Shown here: positions 44,351 through 54,608 of the stretch, in pieces
Position numbering within the stretch: the first letter of the stretch is position 1
Layout of the letters: each line of letters begins with the position of its first letter
Assembly: GCA_963678675.1 (NCBI GenBank)
Contig: OY783199.1
Span: 8,192,355-8,256,354, forward strand
Direction of reading: 5' to 3'
From: Xiphydria camelus
Taxonomy: Eukaryota; Arthropoda; Insecta; Hymenoptera; Xiphydriidae
DNA: 64,000 bases
Notes under the pieces: model-generated
The model's input: only the letters and a program-made list of their open reading frames with translations
The model's database searches: none
Told to the model about the DNA's origin: nothing
Program-made: the position numbers and the translations under genes

Positions 44351-45155
44351 TACGTTCGACCGCTCTCCGGCCGAATTGACGTGTAAGTACGAAGTGTGGC
44401 GCGCATCCGATGTTTCGTATTTGAAAATAATGGTGCCACGTGCGCGCGCGCGCGTGTGTTCACAGGCGCGAAGTGTCTGCCCGGCTGGAGTGTAACGATA
44501 ATGGCTTTGGAGTGTTGCGGCTCCGAGCCTCCGCAAAGCGGAGAGCGCGCGCGCGTGTGTATGTGTGCGCGCGAAGCGCTCCTCGCGCGTGCGAGAGAGG
44601 GTTGGAAGTAACGGGACGAGAGGAGAAGAAGTGGTTGCGGAGGTGGAGGTGGAGAAGGAAGTAGGCGAATGTGGAGAGGGTGGGCGGAGTTAGAGTACAG
44701 CCAAGGGTATGCATGGTATGGAGCTGTTAGCTAAACAATCAACCGGCTCGCTAAATGGTTTCAGGCGCTATTATCCCCCCGCGCGTCTGCGTATTCGGTA
44801 ACTAATAAAATATGCAAACGGCGCGCTCCGCGCGTCTCTGAGCGGGTGAAAAGAATTCTCAGCGGATAGGCGTTTTATGCGCGCGTTGCCGCAGCGTAGC
44901 GGCGAAGCCGAACTCTACTGCATGCGCGACGCGTCCAACTTGGCACCGACGATGCTCTCGGGTGTTCGTTTCCTAATGCAAGTATGCACCGGGTGCGCGC
45001 ACGCGCAGTTAGGTATATATATCCGCAGAGTTCAAAGTGTTATTGCGCGAAACTTTAAGGTATTATTCTACGTGGGTACCGAGCGGCCGCGCTGTTTGCG
45101 AAACAGTTTTACCCTGCGAGCCAATTTAATCGTGCGAGTAGATGGAGTTCGGAGA
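44351..45155. other. CpG-rich patch with (CGCG)n and (GA)n, no recognised gene
   Basis: Contains CGCGCGCGCGTGTG tracts and several overlapping frames on both strands. No domain was recognised. Possible host regulatory DNA. Confidence 0.35.
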
Positions 45156-45353
45156 TGAGCCAATATGTCTAGTTCTTCTCTAGTTCCACCTAGGCCCTTA
45201 ACTAGAAAAACTAGATAGAGCTAGATAGTTTTCACTGTACAGTGCCTTGCCAAAAACTATATTAGATATACACGAACTGGATAGTTCTTCCTATACAGCG
45301 CCTTATCGGAAACTAGATACACACGAACTAAATGTGTAATAGTTTTTACAGTA

Positions 45354-46383
45354 GGGGAGCCGGTGCCTGTACCGCCCAGCATACCATTCCGCTCACCCCC
45401 ATTTCTCGCTATTTTTGCTTAATACCGTATGTCCGTCTCTGTACTGGCCAGTTTGAAAGTTACCTTCGGATAGGCTTGGTCGGTACTCGAGTCATTTAAT
45501 ACGGTAGAAGTCGAGTTGGCAGTTAGAGTTGATGTCAATTCGGGAGATCGAGGCGTCTAACCTCGAAATTGAGAATTTACGAATAATGGAAATTACGAAA
45601 ATAATTATAATTACGGTATAAATGTCTCGATTACCGACCAAGCCTATCCGAAGGTAACTTTCAAACTGGCCAGTACAGAGACGGACATACGGTATGAATG
45701 ATTTGATGCTCTCTCTTCGTAAATTATTATACCCTAATATTGATTTTATAAAGTCATTGTTGACTGTTAATTAATTTTAATTGAGTAAAATATGCAACCA
45801 AAATTTTCCCCTCTTAACATCAAAAATTTGAGACTCCTAATTGAAGCTTTTTCATATACTTTTTTTATTATAAATTTACGACCAAGATTGAATTACAAAC
45901 AATTAGAGTTTTAAGAATAGCTTAGAATTTTGATAGATTTTTTATTCAGTTATAAATAATATTAAAGACACTTTTATTAACGGTACGTCCATGTGTCCTG
46001 TACCGCCCGGTAGAAGTTGTCAGTACCGACCAGTCTGTCTTACCGACATCCAGCCTGTCTTACCGACATAACCTCTTTGTAGCGCGGAGAGTGGGCACGT
46101 GCTGTAGCGCGGACCCTATCCAAACTCTGAGCGGTCTACCTAGGCTAGGCCGCTCGGTGGGCGGTACAACCAGCATTGGAGCCTAGACCGCTCACCTGCT
46201 TCGATTAATTTATTTCCCATTTTTCGAATGTTTTTTGTACTAATTTTAAGTAATAAATGGACAAATCATGAAGACAAGACTCTAAGGTATGTCGACAAAA
46301 TGATTTTTCCTGCCTTATAAAGTCACTGAAATTTTAACAAAGTCATTTTTGTCTTAGGTGGGCGGTATTCCCCCCGCCTCCCC
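45354..46383. mobile_element. GGGGAG...TACCGCCCA element (copy 1), 7-bp target duplication
   Basis: Ends GGGGAG... and ...CTCCCC, with CTGTACCGCCCAGC and TTAGGTGGGCGGTA just inside. TACAGTA flanks both sides (45347-45353 and 46384-46390) and occurs once in neighbouring minisatellite units, so it is a clear 7-bp target duplication. TACCGCCC/GGGCGGTA words recur inside. The element contains the palindromic MITE at 45425-45692. No transposase was recognised. Confidence 0.8.
45425..45692. mobile_element. Palindromic MITE, family TA-CCGTATGTCC (copy 4)
   Basis: CCGTATGTCCGTCTCTGTAC and GTACAGAGACGGACATACGG are perfect inverted ends flanked by TA. The arms also share GGCCAGTTTGAAAGTTACCT and TCGGATAGGCTTGGTCGGTA. 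GTCAATTCGGGAGATCGA in the middle links it to copies 2 and 3. It is nested inside the GGGGAG element. Confidence 0.9.
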
Positions 46384-46547
46384 TACAGTATCTTGCCAGA
46401 GACCAGACTTACACGAACCAGACACTTACCCATGTAGAATTATGGTCTTGTTCTTTTCTACTTCTATCTAGGCTCTTGACTGGAAAAATTAGATAGAACT
46501 AGATAGTTTTCACTGTACAGTGCCTTGTGAGAAACTAGATACATATG

Positions 46548-48183
46548 AAGGGTCCAGTGGAAAAACGATGAGGTTCCATATTTCTAAAAGTTGAGAAATA
46601 CGACATTTAAGGGGGGGGGGGGGGGGGTATCTAAAAGTCAATTTTTTAAATTGCCTTTTCTTATAGTAAAACATTTAAAGAATGTTGTGTCCAAATTTCA
46701 AGTCAATCGGAGCAAAATACTGCGGAGCGGCAAGAACTCGGCGCTTTAAGGCCAGGTTCTGCTGGATTTTTTTCAAATGCAAGAATCCTTGAAAATGATG
46801 CCTACGAAGATCGAGAAGGAGTTGTGTACCAAGCTGGAATGGATATGTAAGTGAAAACCACTTTTCTTTACGATTTTTCACCAAAAAAAACTTTAAACTG
46901 CTTTTTCTCGAAACCACGTTTTTTCAACCGGTCAGAAAGTTTTTTCAAAAACTATTGCACTTATCGACTTGAACCAAACGGCATTTTGCTTTTTAAATGT
47001 CCCTCTATCGTATTGACCTGAATCAGACATATTTATTGTTTTTTAAAAAGTTATAAACAATTGTAAGTGCATGAAATAGGTCGAAAAATTCATAAGTCCG
47101 CCATTTTGTTGTTTTTCGGTGAAAATATCTCGGGGTTGTCAATACGATAACCAATTCCATCTAGATTAAGAATCTCTTTTGTTTTTTGCTTTCAGATGAT
47201 TGGTTCTCGAAAAATCTTTCTGACCACCAAATAATTGGACAATCTTCAGCCGCCACTTTGAGAGCCACCATTTTGGAAAAAAAAATTCAAAAAAACTTTT
47301 TTTTAGTAGTTAAATATGTGTACTTTCACCTGTAAAAAGTTTTGATTTTTAATATTTTTTGTACAATAAGTAATAAGTATTTAAAAAATAAGCGTAATCC
47401 AGCAGAACCTGGCCTTAAACGCTTGTTTCTCGAGAGAGAAACCAAGTTTTAAAAGTCCGTGGACATCGTCATTTAAAAACTACTGCACCGATTCTTTTCA
47501 AATTTTGTACACACTTTCTACATATAAAATACCAGACCCCTACGTTTTTCTTTTTCTTTTTTGTTATATTAAAAAGGTTTTACAGCAACAAAATGACGAA
47601 TTTTTTCGTGAAAAATTGCAATTTTTACTTCAAACAACCACCAAAAATTTAAAAATGGAAACAAAATTAAAGAAAAACATAGGGGTTTAGAAAAACATCT
47701 GTTTTAACTAAATTGCTTTGATTTTTTGATTTGAGATAATTCTGCGCTTCAGCTTATTCTGTATTTCAATATAGTGTCCACCGCAAATCATCTTTTCTAA
47801 AAGGCGTCCTCGAAAACGCTTCGTCACGGGCTTATTGCTGAATATTTTTCTACAAAAAAATTATAAAATGTTGTTCGAATGATGCTTTGTAACATGCGAA
47901 ACATTAGAATATATCTCTTCAACAATAGCTCTAAAAAAAATTCGTGAAAATAGTTATTTTCCATGCGTTAGACCCTCCTCCCCCCCTCTCCCTCCTTAAA
48001 GTTTCACAACACGCGGGAGTCTACTGTGCCGCCTATTTTCAACCACAGTTTTTAGTGGAATCTCATTGTTTGTCCCCTGTAAGGTTTGGTATGTTGATAC
48101 TTCATGTTACAAGTTAACAGATGCCGCTAAAATATCGATTTCGAAAAAAATGGAATCTCATCGTTTTTCCACTGGACCCTTCA
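46548..48183. mobile_element. 1.6-kb element with GGGTCCAGTGGAAAAACGATGAG ends
   Basis: AAGGGTCCAGTGGAAAAACG at the left and CGTTTTTCCACTGGACCCTT at the right are perfect inverted repeats; the match extends through ATGAG.TTCCAT. A G17 run lies at about 46611-46627. It holds the TTAA-flanked element at 46750-47414. No transposase was recognised; the minus frame at 46675-46917 is unassigned. Confidence 0.8.
46750..47414. mobile_element. TTAA-flanked element with GGCCAGGTTCTGCTGGATT ends
   Basis: Perfect 19-bp inverted ends, each bordered by TTAA (46746-46749 and 47415-47418). TTAA duplication is characteristic of piggyBac and Kolobok superfamilies. 665 bp, non-coding, so a non-autonomous member. 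Confidence 0.85.
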
Positions 48184-48470
48184 TATACTTACACAAACTG
48201 GATAGTTCTTACTATGCAGTGCCTTGTCAGAAACTAGATATACATAAACCAGATAGGTCTAACAATGCAGGAACTTGCCAGAAACTAGATTTACACGAAC
48301 CAGACAGTTTCCTATGTGGAAATATGATGTTGTTCTCTCCTACTTCAATCTAGGCCCTTGACTGGAAAAACTAGATAGAACTAGATAGTTTCCACTGTAC
48401 AGTGCCTTGTTAGAAACTATATATACACAAACTAGATAATTCTTACTGTACAGTATCTTGCCAGATACTA

Positions 48471-50276
48471 CACGGAAAGAAAATATCAGGAAAAATGACT
48501 GTGCTTGACAGTGTAATCGTGGTGCAAGCGGCACTTTCTGGGATTTTTCTTGATGAATGAAAGAAAAATTAACAGTTACACTGGAATAATTACTGTACAT
48601 GCTAGAATTTTTACTGCACTGCAGAACAAAAATTCTTGAACAGTACAGTAAAATTTTCGTGACTTAGAAATTTTCTCGTGCTGCGAAATACTTTTTCTTG
48701 ATTTTTTGTTAAATATTATAAGAAAATCAAGAATTTTTCCGGTACTGTCGCAGAAAATCATTGCCGATTGTTGCCGAGTGGCCATTCGGGCCTGTTCGTT
48801 TGCCCCGCTACGTGAGACAGGGCCGCGTCTAACGAGGGGCCATTTCGTGCCACGCACAAAGGCGCACTAGCTATGGGGCGCCAAAAGGCCTCATACCTTC
48901 TCTAGAAAAGGGCGCTAAGCACGAAGGCGTCTCATCATCTAGAAGCGGCCCTAACCCGAGTGTAATAAAGGGGCCCATACACTGTCCAGCAAGTTTGCGC
49001 AACGCAGCTTATGCGCAAACCTGCTTGACAATGTATGGCGGTGTTTGATGCGTTGCGCAAATGTTTGGCAAAATCCAAACGTGTTTGAAATCTTTTGCGC
49101 AACGGGCTCCTCAACTTTTTTCTCACTTTCAATAGACTCGCGGGAACACCCTTTGCCTTCCGTACGAGCACCCTTTGTTTACCATCCAGGGTTGACCTAT
49201 CATAAATTAAGCTAACGAGAAGCGCGTCGACCTAATCATAAATGAAGCCATCAAGAAGCGCGTCGCCCTATCGAGACGCGCATCCGTCCTATCATAAATT
49301 ACTACATCGAGACGCGCGTACGTTCGTCTCTTGACCGCACCACGGAACTTCGACGCATCTGCGTGTCTTCCCGAAGTCTTTTGCACGCTTTTTACTGTCA
49401 CGCTTTCTTCCAATTTTCTCCTCTCGCCGTGAAACGGAAAAAATCCGCTTTTATGCCAGCGTACCCCCGCCTTGCTAGCCTGTTTCCAATAAGTCGTTTC
49501 AAGCTTTTCCTCGCGCCAAGTTCGGTTCAGTTGTAGTTCAAAGTGTTACATATTTCTATACTTCTCTATCAAAACACAATATTCCTCTCCCCAATATCTC
49601 GCCTCTGTTCCCTTCCTACGTCTTACCAGCGATCTATCTCTACGAGTATCCGGTTCACCCTCTATCCTTTCTCTCTATCCTCCTATCCAGGTTCACTTGT
49701 GACAATGACGATTATTCAGAATAGGGAATTTTGGAGGGATGATGTAGCAACGCTGCGTTGCGCAAACCTGCGTTGCGTAAACATGTTTGACAGTGTATGG
49801 GCCCCTTTAACCTTGATACCTACCCTTTGCCGAGGGTACGTCTGAGGCAGGAAGGCGTACGAGAGGTAGTTCGTTTCCAGACTTTTAGCGAGACAGTCGC
49901 GAACAGCGCGCTACCCCAAGGCAGCCCCGCTAGTCTCTTTATTTCCCTGTATTTTCAACAACTTACATCCTTATCGATTTGCGAAATGTAGTTTAACCGC
50001 GGCCTACCTATACCTCTCTTTTTTCCTGTTTCTACTTCTAAAATGTCTCTTAGCAGCCTCTCCTTGTTATAAGAACAACGCATGCGCACTAGTCTTTCTT
50101 CTTCACGAAAATGTTACCGTGCCAGTACCAGAATATTTCAGGTGCTCATCACTAATAAATACGCATGCGCGCACGAGACTTTTTCTTGGTCTGGACGTTT
50201 GCACCACGATTCAGGGACAGCACAGTAATTTTTCTTGAACTTTCCTTCGAAAATTTCTTGATTTTTTCTTTCCGTG
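48471..50276. mobile_element. CACGGAAAGAAAA-ended element rich in TTCTTGA words
   Basis: CACGGAAAGAAAATATCAGG at the left and AATTTCTTGATTTTTTCTTTCCGTG at the right are inverted ends. TTCTTGA/TCAAGAA words recur in the outer ~270 bp on each side. The middle carries a Harbinger-like MITE (48967-49808). No target duplication was seen: the left flank is minisatellite and the right flank is the pogo fragment. Confidence 0.6.
48967..49808. mobile_element. Harbinger-like MITE, AAAGGGGCCCATACACTGTC ends
   Basis: The left end and right end (GACAGTGTATGGGCCCCTTT) are perfect 20-bp inverted repeats. TTGCGCAACGCAG-type words recur close to both ends (at least five). The AAAGG-CCC style of the ends resembles the MADF-bearing Harbinger element at 63353-63942. 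842 bp; the interior frames look non-coding. Confidence 0.7.
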
Positions 50277-50284
50277 TGCTTCGT

Positions 50285-50498
50285 GAGCCCATCCATTGCA
50301 GATTACACACATCACCCATATTTCTCTACTTCGGCTCATGGAAAAGTTTTCTTGGCAAAAAATACATTTCACAACATCATTGGTTGGCTTTTTGGTGTAG
50401 CAGCTCAACGACAGGTCCTCATCAGATGAATCATCAACAACTGGTACAAATTGTGAGTCAGAGGAACTCGAGGCGACAATATTCCATATTACCCGCAT
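50285..50498 (-). pseudogene. Pogo/Tigger-like transposase C-terminal zinc-finger tail
   Basis: The minus-strand frame reads SSSSDSQFVPVVDDSSDEDL, an acidic linker, then CIFCQENFS...EIWVMCVICNGWAHE. C-x2-C ... W-x-x-C-x-x-C-x-x-W-x-H-E is the PHD-like cysteine cluster that ends many insect pogo/jerky-type (CENP-B HTH, DDE_1) transposases. The frame is cut after WAHEA, where the CACGG-ended element begins (50276), removing the last ligands. Nothing of the HTH or catalytic core is present upstream. The words CCATATTACCCG recur at about 50483 and 50822. Assignment is from motif memory. Confidence 0.55.
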
Positions 50499-50864
50499 TT
50501 CGAAATGAAAACAATAATAATGCTCTATTTGTTATTATGAAAAATACCGATTCAAATCGTCAAGATTTCTACTGCCTTATGCCTAAACAAACTTACCGTG
50601 CTTTCAAACAAATTTATTTTCCCAAAGGGTAGTCATGAAACAATTTTAATTGACACCGTGCACAAACTGTGAATACATCGAAATCATAACCTCAAATTTC
50701 CAGCGTTGGTAGCGTTTGGCACCAATTTTGTTTTGCAGTGGGATTACACAGTTATAACGAGTTTTCTAATATGGCCGTTATTTAAGAGATTGAGCTACCT
50801 AATTAAAAGTTATGGGAAGTTCCATATTACCCGACTATTCCATATATACCGATTTTACTCTATA
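50499..50864. other. Unassigned; CCATATTACCCG repeat
   Basis: A plus-strand frame at 50165-50632 is antisense to the pogo tail and not credible. Otherwise nothing was recognised. Confidence 0.35.
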
Positions 50865-51055
50865 ATTAATATAATAATTAGAGGATTAACTTTAGTAATA
50901 ATAGTTTTTATTAGTATATAATTTTTTACATTAATAGAGCGACAAATAGGATATATTGAATTACGAAAAGGACCAAATAAATTAGGAATATTTGGATTAA
51001 TTCAGCCTTTCAGAGATACAATGAAATTATTTTCAAAAGAATTAATTATTTATAT
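50865..51055 (+). pseudogene. ND1: Nuclear copy of mitochondrial ND1 (NUMT)
   Basis: With the invertebrate mitochondrial code (AGA = Ser, ATA = Met) the strand reads a hydrophobic start, one stop (TAA at about 50922), then [20 protein letters not shown] and [20 protein letters not shown]. These are the conserved N-terminal blocks of NADH dehydrogenase subunit 1 (L-x-x-E-R-x-x-G-Y-x-x-x-R-K-G-P-N-K; Q-P-F-x-D-x-x-K-L-F-x-K-E). The Ser in QPFSD is AGA, so the nuclear code would give Arg, showing organellar origin. The segment starts close to the normal ND1 start and covers roughly the first 60 codons of a ~310-codon gene. The in-frame stop and truncation make it a pseudogene in the nucleus. Confidence 0.9.
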
Positions 51056-51164
51056 AGCACAAATCTACTAAATACGTACTTTTACGTGACCCGTGCCCCA
51101 GTGACAGATTGCGAAAAACGTTAAACTACGTTTCCCGCATGCGCGCGCAATATGTTAAAATACC
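51056..51164. other. Junction sequence
   Basis: Short stretch between the mitochondrial copy and the truncated THAP element; nothing recognised. Confidence 0.35.
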
Positions 51165-51554
51165 TTTACAATACAATACAATATTTATAAACCCTTCTTC
51201 CTTCCTTCTTCGACATTCTACTATCAAACGTCGAACAAAAATAATCACAAAAAATAAACAAACTTCCACTTCACTTGTACTCTTCTGATACGCAAGGCAT
51301 TGAGAAACAGGCTAAAAGGTACGCTGGCGAGCCGGTTTTGTGCATAGTGACGTTACGTGCAGTGTCGCCCATAACGCGGTGTTCTGAACTACGCCACTGG
51401 GAGGCGTGGCCATGCTACTTTTAAAGTAACGTTTTTGGGGTAGAAGTTTTTTTTATCAAGTTTTTACTATTGGGTGCTGTGTTTTGAATAACTTTTTAAC
51501 TATTAAGTCTGCCGTGTTTCATGGATATTAAAATTTCATGCATATTCCTGATTG
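51165..51554 (-). mobile_element. Truncated left end of the THAP transposon
   Basis: The reverse strand from 51554 reads AATCAGGAATATGCATGAA, AACACAGC, CTACCCCAAAAAC and CACTTGTACTCTTC-type blocks in the order of 42801-43180, ending soon after the ATG (MSKKEGRR.YKYCIV). The rest of the element is missing. Diverged from the 42.8-kb copy, so an independent old insertion. Confidence 0.8.
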
Positions 51555-51589
51555 TTAGTCATTTTGTCTGATTGAGATTTAAATAGGTA

Positions 51590-51591
<2 letters not shown>

Positions 51592-51645
<54 letters not shown>
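51592..51645. repeat. (AT)n microsatellite
   Basis: About 54 bp of uninterrupted TA dinucleotides. Confidence 0.95.
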
Positions 51646-51648
<3 letters not shown>

Positions 51649-51654
51649 GCCACT

Positions 51655-52357
51655 GCATACGAGAAGCGTGTCTCGCTTTCAGCCCACTTCACCTCTCGTG
51701 ACAAGCGCACTTCGATTCAACTGCACTACTCACGCGCGCGTTGTTCCATGAAGGGCGGGCGACGAACGGAGGGAAATTTTTCAGATAGAAAAAAGAGGAT
51801 GGCTGTATATCGCCTCTAGGAGCTAAAGAAAAGTCGACCGGGATCGCGTAACGAGCACTCTCTTCCCGTCCCCTCGAAATCCGCGCCCGCCCGCCCTGTG
51901 CGCCTTTTGTAGAAGATTTTCACGCGCGTTCTCTCTCTCTCTCTCTCTCTCTCTCAGACACCGTCGCGACGAAGTTCTCGCGCGCGCGGGTAACGAGATT
52001 ATCGATTCCTCTCTCGCAAGGCCGCGGAGGACTTCGATGAAAGAGCGCGCAACTCGCTCGCCGCGCGCGTTCATTCGTCATTTTATTCCCGACGCCTCCG
52101 CAGCGAGAATTTAAGCTGCCCCCTCTCCTTCGGAGAGGCAATTTCGAGACTTCACCGCGCAGTCAATCAGTCAGTCAGTCAATCAATCGTCTCTTCTCGC
52201 TGCGCCGTATCGCGCGGTCCGTGTATACTGATGCTCGATACGCCGATACAAGCCGCGCGCGCGCGGATTAAAACGATTTCGCGTTCGTTTATTTACGCCG
52301 CAGCGGCGGTAGTGGAGCGTGGAACGACTGCGCGCGCGCGCGCGCGTGTACGTAATT
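51655..52357. other. CpG-rich patch with (CT)n and (CGCG)n, no recognised gene
   Basis: A (CT)n tract lies at about 51930-51956. Arg-rich frames on the minus strand follow the repeats. Possible host regulatory or 5'-UTR sequence, unsupported. Confidence 0.35.
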
Positions 52358-52434
52358 ATTAGGGGGTTGCATTGAAAGCCACTGTTTTTTTCTTGTTTCA
52401 AAAACGTTATGTTGTAATAAAATGTGTGAATACC

Positions 52435-52466
52435 TCAATCGAAGTATTTGCCTTCGGAAGAGAGAG

Positions 52467-52520
<54 letters not shown>

Positions 52521-53459
52521 CTAGGTATAACTTTTTCCCACTTTTCTGGCAAAAGTTGAATTCCGTGACGAAAGAATTGTCTACTTTTTGAGCTAATCCA
52601 CTCAGCAACTCAATTTTTGACTTCTTGGTAATTATGGAATTGCGTATCTTCCAACTCGGATAGCATTGATCTAAATGAATAATCACTCGGGGCCAGATCT
52701 GGAGAATACGTTAGGTGCGGGAGAACTTTCCATTCAAGCTCCATCAATGTTTCCTTCACAGCTTTGGCATCATGAGGCCGAGCGTTGTCGTGTAGAAGAA
52801 TCACTTTTCGGCAATTTGATGCAATTGATGGTCGTTTTTGCATCAAATTATCATTTAAACGCTCCAATTTTTGTTGATAACGTTCGGCAGTAATTGTTTC
52901 ATTCGGTTTTAACAGCTTATAATAAACGATACCTTCCACATATCCCACCAAATTGAAAGTATTATTTTGTGACCGCGGATGTTTCGTTTTGGTATCGATG
53001 TTGATGGTTGGCCAGGATCGACCCATGATTTTTGCGTTTCGGGTTGATTCATTTCTCATCGCCGGTTACGAGATACGACATAAAAATCTTTTCTTTTTCT
53101 GCTTTAGAAGCAAAGAAATCAAGATGTTCAGACGATTAGCAATGGCATTTTCGGTAAATTCATGTGACAGTCACTTTCCTTCTTTTTTAATCTTTCCCAT
53201 GGCATGTTGACGTCGTGAAATTGTAGATTCGCATCGACTTCAGCTGTTGAGCCAATTTTTTGAGAGTTTCAGTATGATTTTCTTCCAATAGAGCTTGCAG
53301 TTGTTCACCTTCAAATTTCTTTGTTTGACCTGGCCGTTGTTTGTCGTGAACATCACAGTTTCCACTTTCGAAGCGACGAAACCAGTCTCTACATACTGTT
53401 TCTGATGGAGTAGATTCAGCATAAGTTTACACAAGTAATTGATGAACTGCAGCAGCACT
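52435..53459 (-). pseudogene. Mariner DD34D transposase pseudogene with microsatellite in its C-terminus
   Basis: Starting at 53459 the minus strand reads KKSAAAVHQLLV, stop, TYAESTPSETVCRDWFRRFE, SGNCDVHDKQRPGQTKKFEG and LEENHTETLKKLAQQLK: the N-terminal HTH domain, in a different frame from what follows. After frameshifts near 53060-53220, a 150-residue frame (53059-52610) holds the catalytic core: LLHDNARPH with the second Asp and YSPDLAPSDY with the third, 34 residues apart (DD34D). The first-Asp block is not readable. The C-terminus resumes as LPEKWEKVI, is split by a ~60-bp (GA)n tract (52461-52519), and ends SEGKYFD-stop at 52435. It is a different lineage from the 26.8-kb mariner (different HTH and ends). 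Confidence 0.85.
52461..52519. repeat. (GA)n microsatellite inside the mariner ORF
   Basis: GA repeats, with GGAG interruptions, separate the codons for KWEKVI and SEGKYFD. On the coding strand they read as an alternating Leu-Ser run. Confidence 0.9.
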
Positions 53460-53465
53460 TTTTTT

Positions 53466-54608
53466 GATGTGTAAACATCTATGCTATGGCTCTGCGGTAC
53501 GACCTTCCTGGGAAATTGAGCGTCAGACGTAAGTCATGTAGATGTGACTGCGTCAGTGTGTGTGGCGCTACTACGCATACTATTCGCGCAAGCTGGATTA
53601 TCTCAACGGGAAAACATTTTAGAGAAAAATGTTTAATACAAAACTTTAAGGATTTTCCCTTGGCTACCCAGTGGTCGTATTGGATTTGACCTTGACCGTG
53701 ACCTTTAAGGTAATATCAAATGCCTTTCTAAACCGTTCATAAGATTGCGATGAAACTATGGGGAATGATTGGACGCATGCCCGCGAAGGTTTCTGAGTTA
53801 GTAAATCTTATAAAAGGTGTTCAAAAAGTACCGGTACTGATGATTATTATGCCTTCCTAAACCGTTCATCCGATTGCGATGAAAAGTTGGGGAATGGTTG
53901 GACGCATGCCCGCGAAGGTTTCTGAGTTAGTAAATCTTATACAGGGTGTTCAAAAAGTACCGGTACGGATGATTATTATGCCTTCCTAAACCGTTCATCC
54001 GATTGCGATGAAACTTTGGGGAATGGTTGGACGCATGCCCGCGAAGGTTTCTGAGTTAGTAAATCTTATAAAAGGTGTTCAAAAAGTACCGGTACTGATG
54101 ATTATTATGCCTTCCTAAACCGTTCATCCGATTGCGATGAAAAGTTGGGAAATGGTTGGACGCATGCCCGCGAAGGTTTCTGAGTTAGTAAATCTTATAC
54201 AGGGTGTTCAAAAAGTACCGGTACGAATGATTATTATGCCTTCCTAAACCGTTCATCCGATTGCGATGAAAATTTGGGGAACAGTTGGACGCATATCCGC
54301 GAAGGTTTCTGAGTTAGTAAATCTTATACAGGGTGTTCAAAAAGTCGAACTATACTTGACCTAAATTTGACCTCCGCTGACAATAAAGGTAACATGAAAA
54401 AAATGGTCAAGGACACATTTGAACGTGAAACAAAATTAATTTGACCTTAATATAACCTTGAAGGTCATGGTCAAGGTCAAATCCAATATGACCATTGCGT
54501 AGCCCGGGAAAAATACTAAAAGTTTTGTATTAAAAATGTATTTAAACAATGGTGGACGGACAAAATCAATCCATAATCTACCCGTGCGAAGCCGGGACGG
54601 GCTGCTAG
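53466..54608 (+). mobile_element. Non-autonomous Helitron-like element (copy 2)
   Basis: Begins GATGTGTAAACATCTATGCT and ends with CCCGTGCGAAGCCGGGACGG hairpin, GCTGCTAG and T, as in copy 1 at 40869-41755. A direct repeat of 129 bp (TTCAAAAAGTACCGGTAC starting near 53820, 53949, 54079, 54208, and the closing TTCAAAAAGTCG near 54337) gives about five units against three in copy 1. Conserved flanks include GACCTTGACC and GTCAAGGTCAAAT words. No Rep/helicase. Confidence 0.75.

Larger units (their letters stand above)
45156..48470. repeat. CTAGATAG minisatellite split by two transposons
   Basis: Units of about 60-70 bp with ACTAGATAG.TTTTCACTGTAC, AGTGCCTTGCCAGAAACTAG and TACACGAACCAGATAG words occupy 45160-45353, 46384-46545 and 48187-48470. 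The array is interrupted by elements at 45354-46383 and 46548-48183. A longer block (TTCT.CTAGTTCCACCTAGGCCCTT, then GACTGGAAAAACTAGATAGA) recurs in each of the three parts. Confidence 0.85.
52358..53465 (-). mobile_element. Mariner element (second lineage), 5' end lost
   Basis: The 3' end near 52358 (ATTAGGGGGTTGCATTGAAA) looks like a mariner terminal repeat preceded by TA-containing sequence. The 5' terminal repeat and first ~12 codons are missing because the Helitron at 53466 begins there. The coding region is nearly complete but frame-shifted. Confidence 0.7.

Noticed and set aside
50165..50632. 155-codon plus frame
   Set aside because: It is antisense to the pogo-like zinc-finger tail and has no similarity I recognise.
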